From contig JBCBQC010000172.1 of the NCBI GenBank assembly GCA_039820405.1, positions 1 through 6,495 on the forward strand: DNA of 6,495 nucleotides. The letters are read 5' to 3'. Numbering within the stretch: position 1 is the stretch's first letter; each line of letters opens with the position of its first letter. Made by a program: the position numbers and the translations under genes. Below, piece after piece: positions 1 to 6,378 of the stretch. The DNA is from CALLVY01 sp937899855. GTDB taxonomy: Bacteria > Bacteroidota > Bacteroidia > Chitinophagales > Saprospiraceae. The notes under the pieces are model-generated. The model had not been told where the DNA came from. It saw only the letters and a program-made list of their open reading frames with translations, and did not search any database.

Positions 1-3000
1 CAGGCATTGATCCGTTTGCGTATGCTGATGGGGCTTCGCATCCATACGATGACTATTTTTTTTCTGACTTTGCTACTAGAATTCATGAGGACGACATCAT
101 GGGTGACAACATTACACAAATAGCCGCCTGCCCCTCCGCCGTACGCTATCCTGACGGCCCCTACCAAATCCGCGCCACCGTCACCGACGTCCGCAATGCC
201 GAGCACCATTCCGACCCCGTCGACATCACCATCGACAACTTCCCCCCCTTCCTCCAAAGCATCCAAGCCTCCATCGCCAACCAAACCGTCTACCAAATGG
301 CTTGGACCTGCGACGACCAGTGCGAAGGAACGGGCGGTATCCAAGCTACGGGGCCGGGGGCCATCGCCGTAGACCTCTCCCCCAGCGACCTCACTAGCGG
401 AATAAGCGTCCAAGTCCACAGTAGCGAAGCCCTCCAAACCCTCACCATGGCCCTCAATGCCTTTGACGTCGACCTGCCCCCCGCCAACATCACGCTACAA
501 AACGTCAGCGACGATCGCCTGGATTGGACCTTCCACGTACAAGTCCAAAACTACGTCCTGCCCTACCCCACCGGCAACTACGACGACCTCCAATTTACCT
601 TTACCGGAACCGATTACCCCGCCAACGGTACGGTTGGCAATGCCCTACTCGACCTCTCCGAGTACTACCACCCCTACGCCGAAGGCCAGGCCGACCAGTG
701 TGTCCGACTGCCCACCCGCAATGCCACCGGCTGGACCAACCCCGAAAACGTTCCCAGCGGCAGCGAACGGGCCCACCACTTTGGCTTTCGCATCGCCGAA
801 AATACTTGTCACCAGGATGCCATCTACGAAGACGGCCCCTACACCGATCCCATCGCCATCACCCTCGATAATTTTAAACCCTACCTCGAAATGGTCCAGG
901 TATTTATTGGCGACCAAGAAGTCTACTTTATGGAATGGTCCTGCAACAACGATTGTGCGGGCAATAGCCGGGGAGGTATCCTACCCGAAGGCGGTATCAT
1001 TCCCGCCGATATTACCGAGGACCACATCAAGCAGGGCATGCTCGTGATCGTCAATGCCAGCGAGGCCTTACAGGAGCTTACGCTCGGCGTCCGTATCCTG
1101 GGCGATGACCTCCCAGCCGCCAACGTGTACAATAGTATGGCAACCAATGAAAAAACCTGGCTCTTCGAAGTCGACATCGCCGATTACCTGGAGGCGGGAA
1201 CCCTGGACGGAGAGGGAGACCTGGTCGACCTGAGCTTTAGTGGCCTGGATTACCCCCGCGATAATTTACCCGCCAATGCCCTGCTCAACCTGGCGGCCTA
1301 CTACCATCCCGACAACCCGGCCCTCAACCACCAGTGCGTCCTCATTCCTTTTCGCAACGGCCCCGGAGTGGGAGATTGGCAAGATCCTAACCTCATCCCC
1401 ACCGGAACGGAACTGGCCCACCACTTTGGCGTCATCTGTGGTGGAGCGGGAGGTGGTAACTTTAACGCTCACCAGCCCGTTCCTCCTCAAATCAGCTTTT
1501 CGGGTAGCTGCCTCGCCGCCGACTTTAGCTTCGACCTAGCCTACGACGGCTGCTCGGCCCACTTTACCGATCAAAGCCTCGGCCAAGTCAGCTCCTGGGA
1601 ATGGCGCTTTGGCGACGGCAGTATCTCCACCGAGCCCCAACCCAGCCACGCCTTTCCCCAAAGCGATTGCTACCCCGTCACCCTCACCGTCGAAGATGAG
1701 GGTGGCCAGCAAAACAGCTATACCCAGGAGGTCTGTATTTCCGGTTGCGATGGCGACTATACCGAACACGGCCAGTTTAACGTACAGCTCAACGGCCCCA
1801 CCTCGGTCTACCTCAATTCCACCCAAAACCAGTACCGCGCCCAGGTCGCGGGCGGTGTCGCCCCCTACGAGTACTGGTGGCAGGTCCGCGAAGTCGACGC
1901 CCAGGGACAGGATGCCGGGCATAGCCTCTGCGGGGAAGTCGCCAGCCAGGGCAGCGCCGAAACCTCGATCCGAATTATCGGCAACCAGTGCCACGGCACC
2001 AAACTCATACTCCTCACCGTCACCGACGCCTACGACCGGGTGGTACAAGCCCAGCTGCCCATCCAGATCGTAGGCCCCCAGCCGAGCTGCGCCATGGAAG
2101 TCACCGGTAATCCCACCGTCGGCGCCACGGTCCAGATGCGAATTCTCGGGAGCATCGTGGGCAGCGACTGCTACGACGTTTACCCCTACTGGACCTGGGA
2201 CTACGGCGATGGCTCTACGCCCGAACAACTCTTTTGGATTACCGAACACGTCTATCAGAGCCCCGGCCCCTACCAAATCCGGGCGACCGGTTGCCGCGAG
2301 CCTTACCAAACGGCTGGCGATTGCGTCACCGTACTCGGTCAGGTATTGATCGAAAACGGAACCACGGCCCCCCCCGGTCCCACTTTTGACATCGAGCCCG
2401 CCGGGGTCATCCAGGCTCAGATCGGGACGGCACTCGAAACCCCACTGAGCGTCAAGGTCAACGACCTACCGCAAAACACCACTACCCTCCACCACGGTCA
2501 GTACGCCGTACGTTGGGAAGTTTTGGATGCCGATACGGGGGAACTCCTCAACGGTATCAACCTGATCGTCCCCTACGCCGACCTCGAAACGGGGATTCTC
2601 GATGATTACAATTTCGTCCCAACGGCCGATCACTGGGGCTGCTTGGACGTCCGGCTGACGATCAGCCCCATCGGTTACTACGCGGGTTATTTTGACCTCA
2701 ACCCCGCCGATGGTTGTGGGGCGCAAGAGGCTTACGGAACGGTGGGGGGCTGTCTGGGCTGCCCCGACCCTGGGCAGGGTTGGGTAAATTTGGGAGAAGA
2801 AAATGCCATCACGGGAACGGCTCAACGGGGCCACCTCACGGGCTGTCCCTATCCCTACCCGGCCATTGAACGGGCTTGTAAAATCGAGGTGGCTTACGAC
2901 CCATTGGAGGTCACCGACATCGCCCTGGGTACGGGCTGTAACCCCGAGCTGACCGCGGTGGCGAAAAAGGGGGCGCGTCAAAGTAATCCGGGTCCCTGCG

Positions 3001-5330
3001 GTAGCCAAGCCTACGCGGATTATTCCTGGACCGCCTACGATATTCGCCAGACCGACCAAGTGTTGGAGGGTTTATTGGAAAGCGATCAGGCCGCCTGTGC
3101 CTCCATCAACGTAGCGCATCCCTACCTGGCCAATTTTGCGGGAGATGGCCTGTTGCTTTTCCTGGCCAAGGTGGTGGTTACCGATCATTTTGGGGTAAAG
3201 GACAGCTTGAGCAAGGTGATTTCACTAGCGCCTCCCCTACGCTTGGCCGTGGCGCCGCAGATAAGCCGTTGCCCCGGTACCACTACGCCCCTCACGACGG
3301 ACCCCCTCGCGACGGGGGGTGATGGCTACTACACCTACACCTGGCCCGTACACGCCAACCTACTTACCGATCCCGACCATCCCGAGCAACGACTCTTACG
3401 GGTCGAGGAACAAGCCTTTTCTTTCACCCTCACCGTTACCGACGGGCAGCAGTGTAGCCGCAGTCAAACCATCCTGGTACAGCCCCAGCCGCTCCAAGCC
3501 GATGCCGGACCGAGCTACGTCCGCGCCTGTGCCAACGGACCGGGCCTCTACCGCCTCGGACCGGACGATCCCGAGCAAGCGGCGACGGGAGGTTCGGGGG
3601 AATACACCTACGACTGGCAACCCGCCGAGTGGATCGCGGGCCCCAACGATGTTACCAATCCACTGCCCCGCACCGATGGTAGCAATTGGAAAATTTACAC
3701 CCTCACCCTCAGCGATGCCTTTGGCTGTACGACCCAGGACCACATCACCCTGATTCCGACCAGCGGCAGCCCCGTCGCCGAAGCGGGCAGCGACCAAACC
3801 ATCTGCTACGGTAGCCCCACTTCCATTGGTACCGGACAGGCCCAGAGTGGCTACGACTATATTTGGACTTCCAATAATCCGCGCTTTAAGGGCAGTGAGA
3901 CCGCCACCGCCATCCTCCAGAGGGTACACAACCGGGGCGCAGGAACCTTCGATTATACCCTGCGCGCGGTACATCGCTTGAGCGGTTGTTACGACGAGGA
4001 TGTGGTCCGGGTCCAGGTCCGGGAGCAGTGGCTCTACCGGGGCTACGAGTCGCAGGTGCGCTGGACCGAAGACGGCGCCATCGACCTGTGGGCGACGTCC
4101 CAAAATACCATCATCCCCAGTACCAATCCCAACTATTCCTCCGGAGCCAGCCCTCCCCTTCACTACCAGTGGCTACCCGATACCGATGGCTTACAACAGG
4201 TCCAGTACGGTACCCAGGGCATCCCCGAAGACGGACGCTGGTACCCCTACCCCACCAATAATTACAAGACCCTCCTGGTCAGCGATGCGCACAATTGTTC
4301 GCGGCGTTTCAAGACCAATAAGGGTATCTTGATTGGACAATCGCCCCATCTGGATTTGACCCTGCTCGATGCCCACGGCGGAAGTCCCAACCCCCAGATT
4401 TGCGGCACCAATGATGCGGAACTTTGTTTTAAACTGGACCTCCGTACCTTTGTGGATACGGATTATCCTCAGTACTTGCCCCCCAACCTCACTTTGAATT
4501 ACGTCTGGCGAAAAAGCGTTGGTACCGTGGAACAGGAAGTCGTCGAACAGGGTAGTGTGGAGCTGCAATTACGGGATGGACAAACGGGGCATTACGAGGC
4601 GATCAAGTGTATTGGCCCGTTTAACTACACGGACTGGTTGTCCTCCTGGAGTGATTTTACCGTGACGGGTGACCTCAACAACAACGGCTACGTATCCGAT
4701 ACCTGGTTGAACGCCGTCCACGAGTTTCAGGTGGGGGTGGTGCAGGATAATATCCAGGCTTACTACGAACTCTGCGGGACCTGGACGCAGGATGCTGGGG
4801 TGGCGGCGGGAACGCTTTACGTCGGAGAAAAACACGGCTGCAATACCTTCCGAGTAGAACCGAACGTACGAGCCACCTTGCGAGGAGCGGGGACGGAAGG
4901 ACTGATTTATCTCCTGCCCAATACGCAGGGACCAGCGGGCAGTCACCTCCTAGCCTATATCGATGAATGCCTTAGGGTCCAAACACCACTCGAGCCATCC
5001 GCTACACCCGATGATCTCTTGGCCCCTACACTAAGTGAGTCCACCGATTCGCGTTTACCGGAGGTAGACTTTAAACTCTACCCCAACCCCTTTGCTGATC
5101 GGTTAGATATCCACTACCAAATCGGGGCCGATCACCGAGTAGGGCTCCAAGTCACCGACCTGACGGGTCGACTACAAGGGACCGTCCTCCCCGAACAAAC
5201 ACAAAGCGCGGGACAATACCATTATCGGATCAAAGGCAACGACCTGGCCCCGGGCATCTACTTTATTCACTTGTGGCTGGACGGAATCCCGGTCATTAGC
5301 CAGCGTATCATCAAACTGGATTACCAGTAA
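1..5330 (+). CDS. Giant multi-domain T9SS-secreted surface protein, 5' end missing
   Basis: The frame is open from the left edge (first full codon at 3) to TAA at 5328-5330, giving at least 1775 residues. The ATG at 99 lies inside the coding sequence: the 32 codons before it are open and lead into an Ig-like strand (YPDGPYQIRATVTD). Numbering from that Met, the order is: partial Ig-like module (1-38), two tandem Cys-containing modules (39-446), PKD (about 473-548), PKD-like without the GDG motif (about 559-659), PKD (about 663-751), Cys-rich region (about 760-1045), three Ig/PKD-like repeats (about 1048-1307), diverged region, coathanger-like segment (about 1567-1626), T9SS sorting domain (1656-1743). 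Proteins of this architecture cross the inner membrane by Sec and the outer membrane by T9SS, then are attached to or released from the surface. The Sec signal would be in the missing part. No catalytic motif is visible. An adhesin or matrix role is inferred from the domains only. Confidence 0.93.
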   Translation, partial: GIDPFAYADGASHPYDDYFFSDFATRIHEDDIMGDNITQIAACPSAVRYPDGPYQIRATVTDVRNAEHHSDPVDITIDNFPPFLQSIQASIANQTVYQMAWTCDDQCEGTGGIQATGPGAIAVDLSPSDLTSGISVQVHSSEALQTLTMALNAFDVDLPPANITLQNVSDDRLDWTFHVQVQNYVLPYPTGNYDDLQFTFTGTDYPANGTVGNALLDLSEYYHPYAEGQADQCVRLPTRNATGWTNPENVPSGSERAHHFGFRIAENTCHQDAIYEDGPYTDPIAITLDNFKPYLEMVQVFIGDQEVYFMEWSCNNDCAGNSRGGILPEGGIIPADITEDHIKQGMLVIVNASEALQELTLGVRILGDDLPAANVYNSMATNEKTWLFEVDIADYLEAGTLDGEGDLVDLSFSGLDYPRDNLPANALLNLAAYYHPDNPALNHQCVLIPFRNGPGVGDWQDPNLIPTGTELAHHFGVICGGAGGGNFNAHQPVPPQISFSGSCLAADFSFDLAYDGCSAHFTDQSLGQVSSWEWRFGDGSISTEPQPSHAFPQSDCYPVTLTVEDEGGQQNSYTQEVCISGCDGDYTEHGQFNVQLNGPTSVYLNSTQNQYRAQVAGGVAPYEYWWQVREVDAQGQDAGHSLCGEVASQGSAETSIRIIGNQCHGTKLILLTVTDAYDRVVQAQLPIQIVGPQPSCAMEVTGNPTVGATVQMRILGSIVGSDCYDVYPYWTWDYGDGSTPEQLFWITEHVYQSPGPYQIRATGCREPYQTAGDCVTVLGQVLIENGTTAPPGPTFDIEPAGVIQAQIGTALETPLSVKVNDLPQNTTTLHHGQYAVRWEVLDADTGELLNGINLIVPYADLETGILDDYNFVPTADHWGCLDVRLTISPIGYYAGYFDLNPADGCGAQEAYGTVGGCLGCPDPGQGWVNLGEENAITGTAQRGHLTGCPYPYPAIERACKIEVAYDPLEVTDIALGTGCNPELTAVAKKGARQSNPGPCGSQAYADYSWTAYDIRQTDQVLEGLLESDQAACASINVAHPYLANFAGDGLLLFLAKVVVTDHFGVKDSLSKVISLAPPLRLAVAPQISRCPGTTTPLTTDPLATGGDGYYTYTWPVHANLLTDPDHPEQRLLRVEEQAFSFTLTVTDGQQCSRSQTILVQPQPLQADAGPSYVRACANGPGLYRLGPDDPEQAATGGSGEYTYDWQPAEWIAGPNDVTNPLPRTDGSNWKIYTLTLSDAFGCTTQDHITLIPTSGSPVAEAGSDQTICYGSPTSIGTGQAQSGYDYIWTSNNPRFKGSETATAILQRVHNRGAGTFDYTLRAVHRLSGCYDEDVVRVQVREQWLYRGYESQVRWTEDGAIDLWATSQNTIIPSTNPNYSSGASPPLHYQWLPDTDGLQQVQYGTQGIPEDGRWYPYPTNNYKTLLVSDAHNCSRRFKTNKGILIGQSPHLDLTLLDAHGGSPNPQICGTNDAELCFKLDLRTFVDTDYPQYLPPNLTLNYVWRKSVGTVEQEVVEQGSVELQLRDGQTGHYEAIKCIGPFNYTDWLSSWSDFTVTGDLNNNGYVSDTWLNAVHEFQVGVVQDNIQAYYELCGTWTQDAGVAAGTLYVGEKHGCNTFRVEPNVRATLRGAGTEGLIYLLPNTQGPAGSHLLAYIDECLRVQTPLEPSATPDDLLAPTLSESTDSRLPEVDFKLYPNPFADRLDIHYQIGADHRVGLQVTDLTGRLQGTVLPEQTQSAGQYHYRIKGNDLAPGIYFIHLWLDGIPVISQRIIKLDYQ
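213..845 (+). repeat. Tandem Ig-like module, copy A (protein level)
   Basis: This encodes residues 39-249 of the large protein, numbered from the Met at 99. It starts DPVDITIDNFPPFL and aligns along its length with the next module. Shared landmarks are the CxxxC pair after a Trp (C71/C75), the SEALQxLT strand, DLPPAN, a GTDYPAN...NALLDL block, YYHP, a third cysteine in QCVRLPTRN and the closing AHHFGF. The VDNxPPxV-like opening and the GTDxxGNxLL-like strand resemble bacterial Ig-like modules of large secreted proteins. That family assignment is by eye. The paired cysteines suggest a disulfide in each copy. Confidence 0.8.
846..1436 (+). repeat. Tandem Ig-like module, copy B (protein level)
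   Basis: This encodes residues 250-446. It opens DPIAITLDNFKPYL and keeps the landmarks of copy A: Trp then CxxxC (C282/C286), SEALQELT, DDLPAAN, GLDYPRDN followed by NALLNL, YYHP, QCVLIPFRN and AHHFG. It is about 14 residues shorter than copy A. The DNA of the two copies is well diverged, so this is an old domain duplication and not a recent one. A short Gly-rich linker (GGAGGGN) follows and leads into the first PKD domain. Confidence 0.8.
1515..1742 (+). other. PKD domain 1 of the large surface protein
   Basis: Residues about 473-548 carry the diagnostic PKD core WEWRFGDGS (500-508), then a Pro-rich turn, HAFPQSDCYPVTLTVED and a final strand. This is a near-canonical PKD fold: a beta-sandwich spacer or binding module of extracellular proteins. 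Two cysteines, C485 and C524, lie inside the domain and could pair. Confidence in the family is high from the motif; its ligand, if any, is unknown. Confidence 0.9.
2085..2351 (+). other. PKD domain of the large surface protein, GDG-containing
   Basis: Residues about 663-751 contain WTWDYGDGS (698-706) followed by EHVYQSPGPYQIRAT, the usual order of PKD core, turn and last strands. The preceding stretch (residues about 559-659, bases 1773-2075) looks like a related beta-sandwich with APYEYWW and LILLTVTDAYDR but lacks the GDG core. The region is therefore best read as PKD, degenerate PKD-like, PKD. Confidence 0.85.
3240..4019 (+). repeat. Three successive Ig/PKD-like repeats of Bacteroidota type
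   Basis: Residues about 1048-1128, 1133-1219 and 1226-1307 share a pattern. An early Cys-Pro/Gly or Cys-Tyr-Gly turn is followed by a short strand, then a Tyr-x-Trp core (YTYTWPV, YTYDWQP, YDYIWTS), then a xLTxxD or xLRAxH strand and a GC or CS turn near the end (FGCTTQD, SGCYDED). Two copies begin with the phrase ADAG or AEAG. Repeats of this style are common in large T9SS cargo and SprB-like adhesins. A fourth, badly diverged copy may follow (HYQWLP, LLVSDAHNC; bases about 4027-4331). Boundaries are approximate. Confidence 0.7.
4797..4976 (+). other. Coathanger-like segment before the sorting domain
   Basis: Residues about 1567-1626 read AAGTLYVGE, then VEPNVRATLRGAG, IYLLPNTQG and GSHLLAYIDECL. 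The spacing and the ending resemble the segment often found just before T9SS tails in Bacteroidota: a stack of short strands ending in a Gly-Ser-x-F/L-x-A-x-I-x-x-C motif, labelled coathanger-stack in some annotations. This is recognition by eye of a diffuse motif and the match is imperfect. The segment probably links the repeat array to the secretion signal. Confidence 0.45.
5064..5327 (+). other. T9SS type A C-terminal sorting domain
   Basis: Residues 1656-1743 form a typical T9SS sorting domain. It has VDFKLYPNPF at its start, then DRLDIHYQI, VGLQVTDLTGR, a Gln/Gly-rich turn, YRIKGNDLAPGIYFIHL and a final QRIIKL. The YPNPF, DLTGR, LAPGIY and terminal KL elements match the Por secretion tail family, whose members are recognised by the PorU sortase-like machinery and usually removed on export. 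It sits at the extreme C-terminus, as expected. A Ser/Thr/Pro-rich linker (residues about 1629-1651) separates it from the folded part. Confidence 0.95.
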
Positions 5331-5376
5331 AAAACTGGCTCCGTTGTTTATCAGAATAATTTAAATTGTTAAAGCC
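5331..5376 (+). other. 46-base intergenic spacer between two co-directional genes
   Basis: The spacer is AT-richer than its surroundings, especially at 5341-5373. The short distance and shared strand make co-transcription likely. No purine-rich Shine-Dalgarno sequence precedes the ATG at 5377, which is normal for Bacteroidota; the leader there is A/T-rich. TAATTTAA at 5357-5364 is only a partial match to the phylum's -7 element and lies too near the start codon to be convincing. Confidence 0.5.
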
Positions 5377-6378
5377 ATGTCAACCAAACCGCTTCTTTTC
5401 GTGGGCCTTTTTCTTTTGCCTTACTTACTTCCCGCCCAAAACTGTCCCCACCTGATCTTCTGCGCCGATTGGGACGATAACGATCAGCTGGAGTTGGCCT
5501 TTGCCCACCACAATCACTTGCAATACCCCATCCAACAGATCACCCTTGATCTGGAGGGCCTACCCGCAACCACTTACCCCGGAACCCAAATCACCATCGA
5601 GGACCCAAGCGTTTATTCAATTCGCAATATTCTAGATTTACCCTCCGATCCTCCTTGCTTACTTAGTGGGAACGTGAGTATCGACTTTGAAAACGGCAGC
5701 AGTCTAAGTTGTGATTTTACCGACGGCCGTTGGGATGATTTCTACGAATACGATTGTCCACAATCCATCACCTATGACTGCAACCTGGGCATCCTACGGA
5801 CGACTTTTGCACCCAATTTCCACAATGCCGGACGGAACAACATCCACGTCTATTTTGACCTCAACGGCCCCAACGGTAATTACTCCATCGATCCCTTACA
5901 AGCCGAACCCCTGCCCAACGTCTTTCAATACCCACTCCAGGTCCCCTGTGCCGATGTACCCCCCGGCCCCGATCTGACCATTACCTACCATAATGGCCTC
6001 CAGTGCGTCTACGACGACGGACAGCTCTGCGATACTTGCGAACCCGGTGGGGATGAGAGTGCCAATGATCCTTCTTGTGTAGATTGGCTCCGCTCTTGCC
6101 GCCGCGAAGTGGTCAAGCTCATCAACGAAGAAGTGACCCTCACGGGCTGTACCCAGTGGCGGGGCGACTGTGGCTACGATGGTCCCATCTACCGGATGGG
6201 TAAAGTAGCCATCGGTGCCAACATCAGCCACGTCCCCAATCCTTACCAGCTCGCAGTCCAAGACGGTATCCTCACCCAGCGCACCAAAATTGCCCCTTGT
6301 AGCGACTGGTGCGACTACGTCTTTGAGGCGGACTATCCTTTGCTACCGCTCCGAGTTCAATACCTCCGGCGGCGCTGA
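5377..6378 (+). CDS. Secreted protein with tail-fibre-like C-terminal region, 3' end corrupted by a fold-back
   Basis: The frame opens at ATG 5377 with a clear Sec signal peptide: K4, a hydrophobic core at residues 6-19 and LLPAQ, with likely cleavage after A20. Next come two degenerate copies of a domain of about 95 residues (23-119 and 127-221), then a Cys-rich linker. The C-terminal region has GKVAIGANI (275-283), PNPYQLAVQDG and CDYVFEADYPLLPL. This is the Bacteroidota counterpart of the GNVGIGT...YKLxVxG...DYVFExDYxL pattern seen in tail-fibre/endosialidase-like proteins. Family members normally continue with a FIxxxxHLPGxPSA block. That block is missing in this frame but present on the minus strand at 6440-6354. 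Residues after R326 (VQYLRRR and the TGA at 6376-6378) are therefore probably false. No T9SS tail is seen. The role is unknown: an exported structural or surface protein. Confidence 0.88.
   Translation: MSTKPLLFVGLFLLPYLLPAQNCPHLIFCADWDDNDQLELAFAHHNHLQYPIQQITLDLEGLPATTYPGTQITIEDPSVYSIRNILDLPSDPPCLLSGNVSIDFENGSSLSCDFTDGRWDDFYEYDCPQSITYDCNLGILRTTFAPNFHNAGRNNIHVYFDLNGPNGNYSIDPLQAEPLPNVFQYPLQVPCADVPPGPDLTITYHNGLQCVYDDGQLCDTCEPGGDESANDPSCVDWLRSCRREVVKLINEEVTLTGCTQWRGDCGYDGPIYRMGKVAIGANISHVPNPYQLAVQDGILTQRTKIAPCSDWCDYVFEADYPLLPLRVQYLRRR
5443..5733 (+). repeat. Degenerate internal domain repeat, copy 1, of the second gene
   Basis: Residues 23-119 start CPHLIFC. They contain LELAFAHHN, a strand ITLDLEGLP, then VYSIRNILDLPSDPPC and a closing hairpin SIDFENGSSLSCDFTDGRW. 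The same order of elements recurs in the next copy. The family is not recognised. The composition is that of an all-beta extracellular domain. Confidence 0.6.
5755..6039 (+). repeat. Degenerate internal domain repeat, copy 2, of the second gene
   Basis: Residues 127-221 start CPQSITYDC and mirror copy 1: LRTTFAPNF, IHVYFDLNGPNG, VFQYPLQVPCADVPPGPD and a closing TITYHNGLQCVYDDGQLC. The best-conserved part is the last hairpin, where copy 1 has NGSSLSCDFTDGRW and copy 2 NGLQCVYDDGQLC. Cysteine positions agree at the start, before the hairpin and within it. The duplication is ancient at the protein level and no DNA-level repeat is apparent. Confidence 0.6.
6299..6353 (+). repeat. Left arm of a perfect 55-base inverted repeat
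   Basis: Each base pairs with its partner in 6441-6495 (positions sum to 12794). The arm lies inside coding sequence for SDWCDYVFEADYPLLPLR of the second gene. The match ends at 6353 (next pair 6354 A and 6440 G do not complement). The outer end is unknown because the right arm stops exactly at the window edge. Confidence 0.97.

Noticed and set aside
99..101. ATG at 99 as the real start of the large gene
   Set aside because: The frame is open to the left edge, and there is no signal peptide after this Met, which a T9SS cargo needs. The residues on both sides form one continuous extracellular segment.
155..2281. 18-base direct repeat (155-172 and 2264-2281) encoding part of GPYQIRAT
   Set aside because: Both copies encode the same beta-strand motif in Ig/PKD-like domains with the gene's preferred codons. 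Flanking bases differ, so shared motif and codon bias explain it.
1536..2309. Long minus-strand open frame (257 codons) and other antisense frames such as 3396-4163
   Set aside because: They lie opposite a gene with coherent PKD and Ig-like domains. High G+C at third positions keeps antisense frames open by chance. Their translations are low-complexity Val/Gly/Ala-rich and carry no recognisable domain.
5324..5338. Hairpin CCAGT-AAAAA-ACTGG at the stop codon as a terminator
   Set aside because: The stem is only five pairs and no T-run follows on the plus strand. The next gene starts 46 bases on in the same direction, so termination here is not supported.
5343..5370. Bacteroidota-type promoter (-33 TTTG, -7 TAnnTTTG) in the spacer
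   Set aside because: TAATTTAA matches only four of six fixed positions, no well-spaced -33 box is present, and the site is about 13 bases from the start codon.
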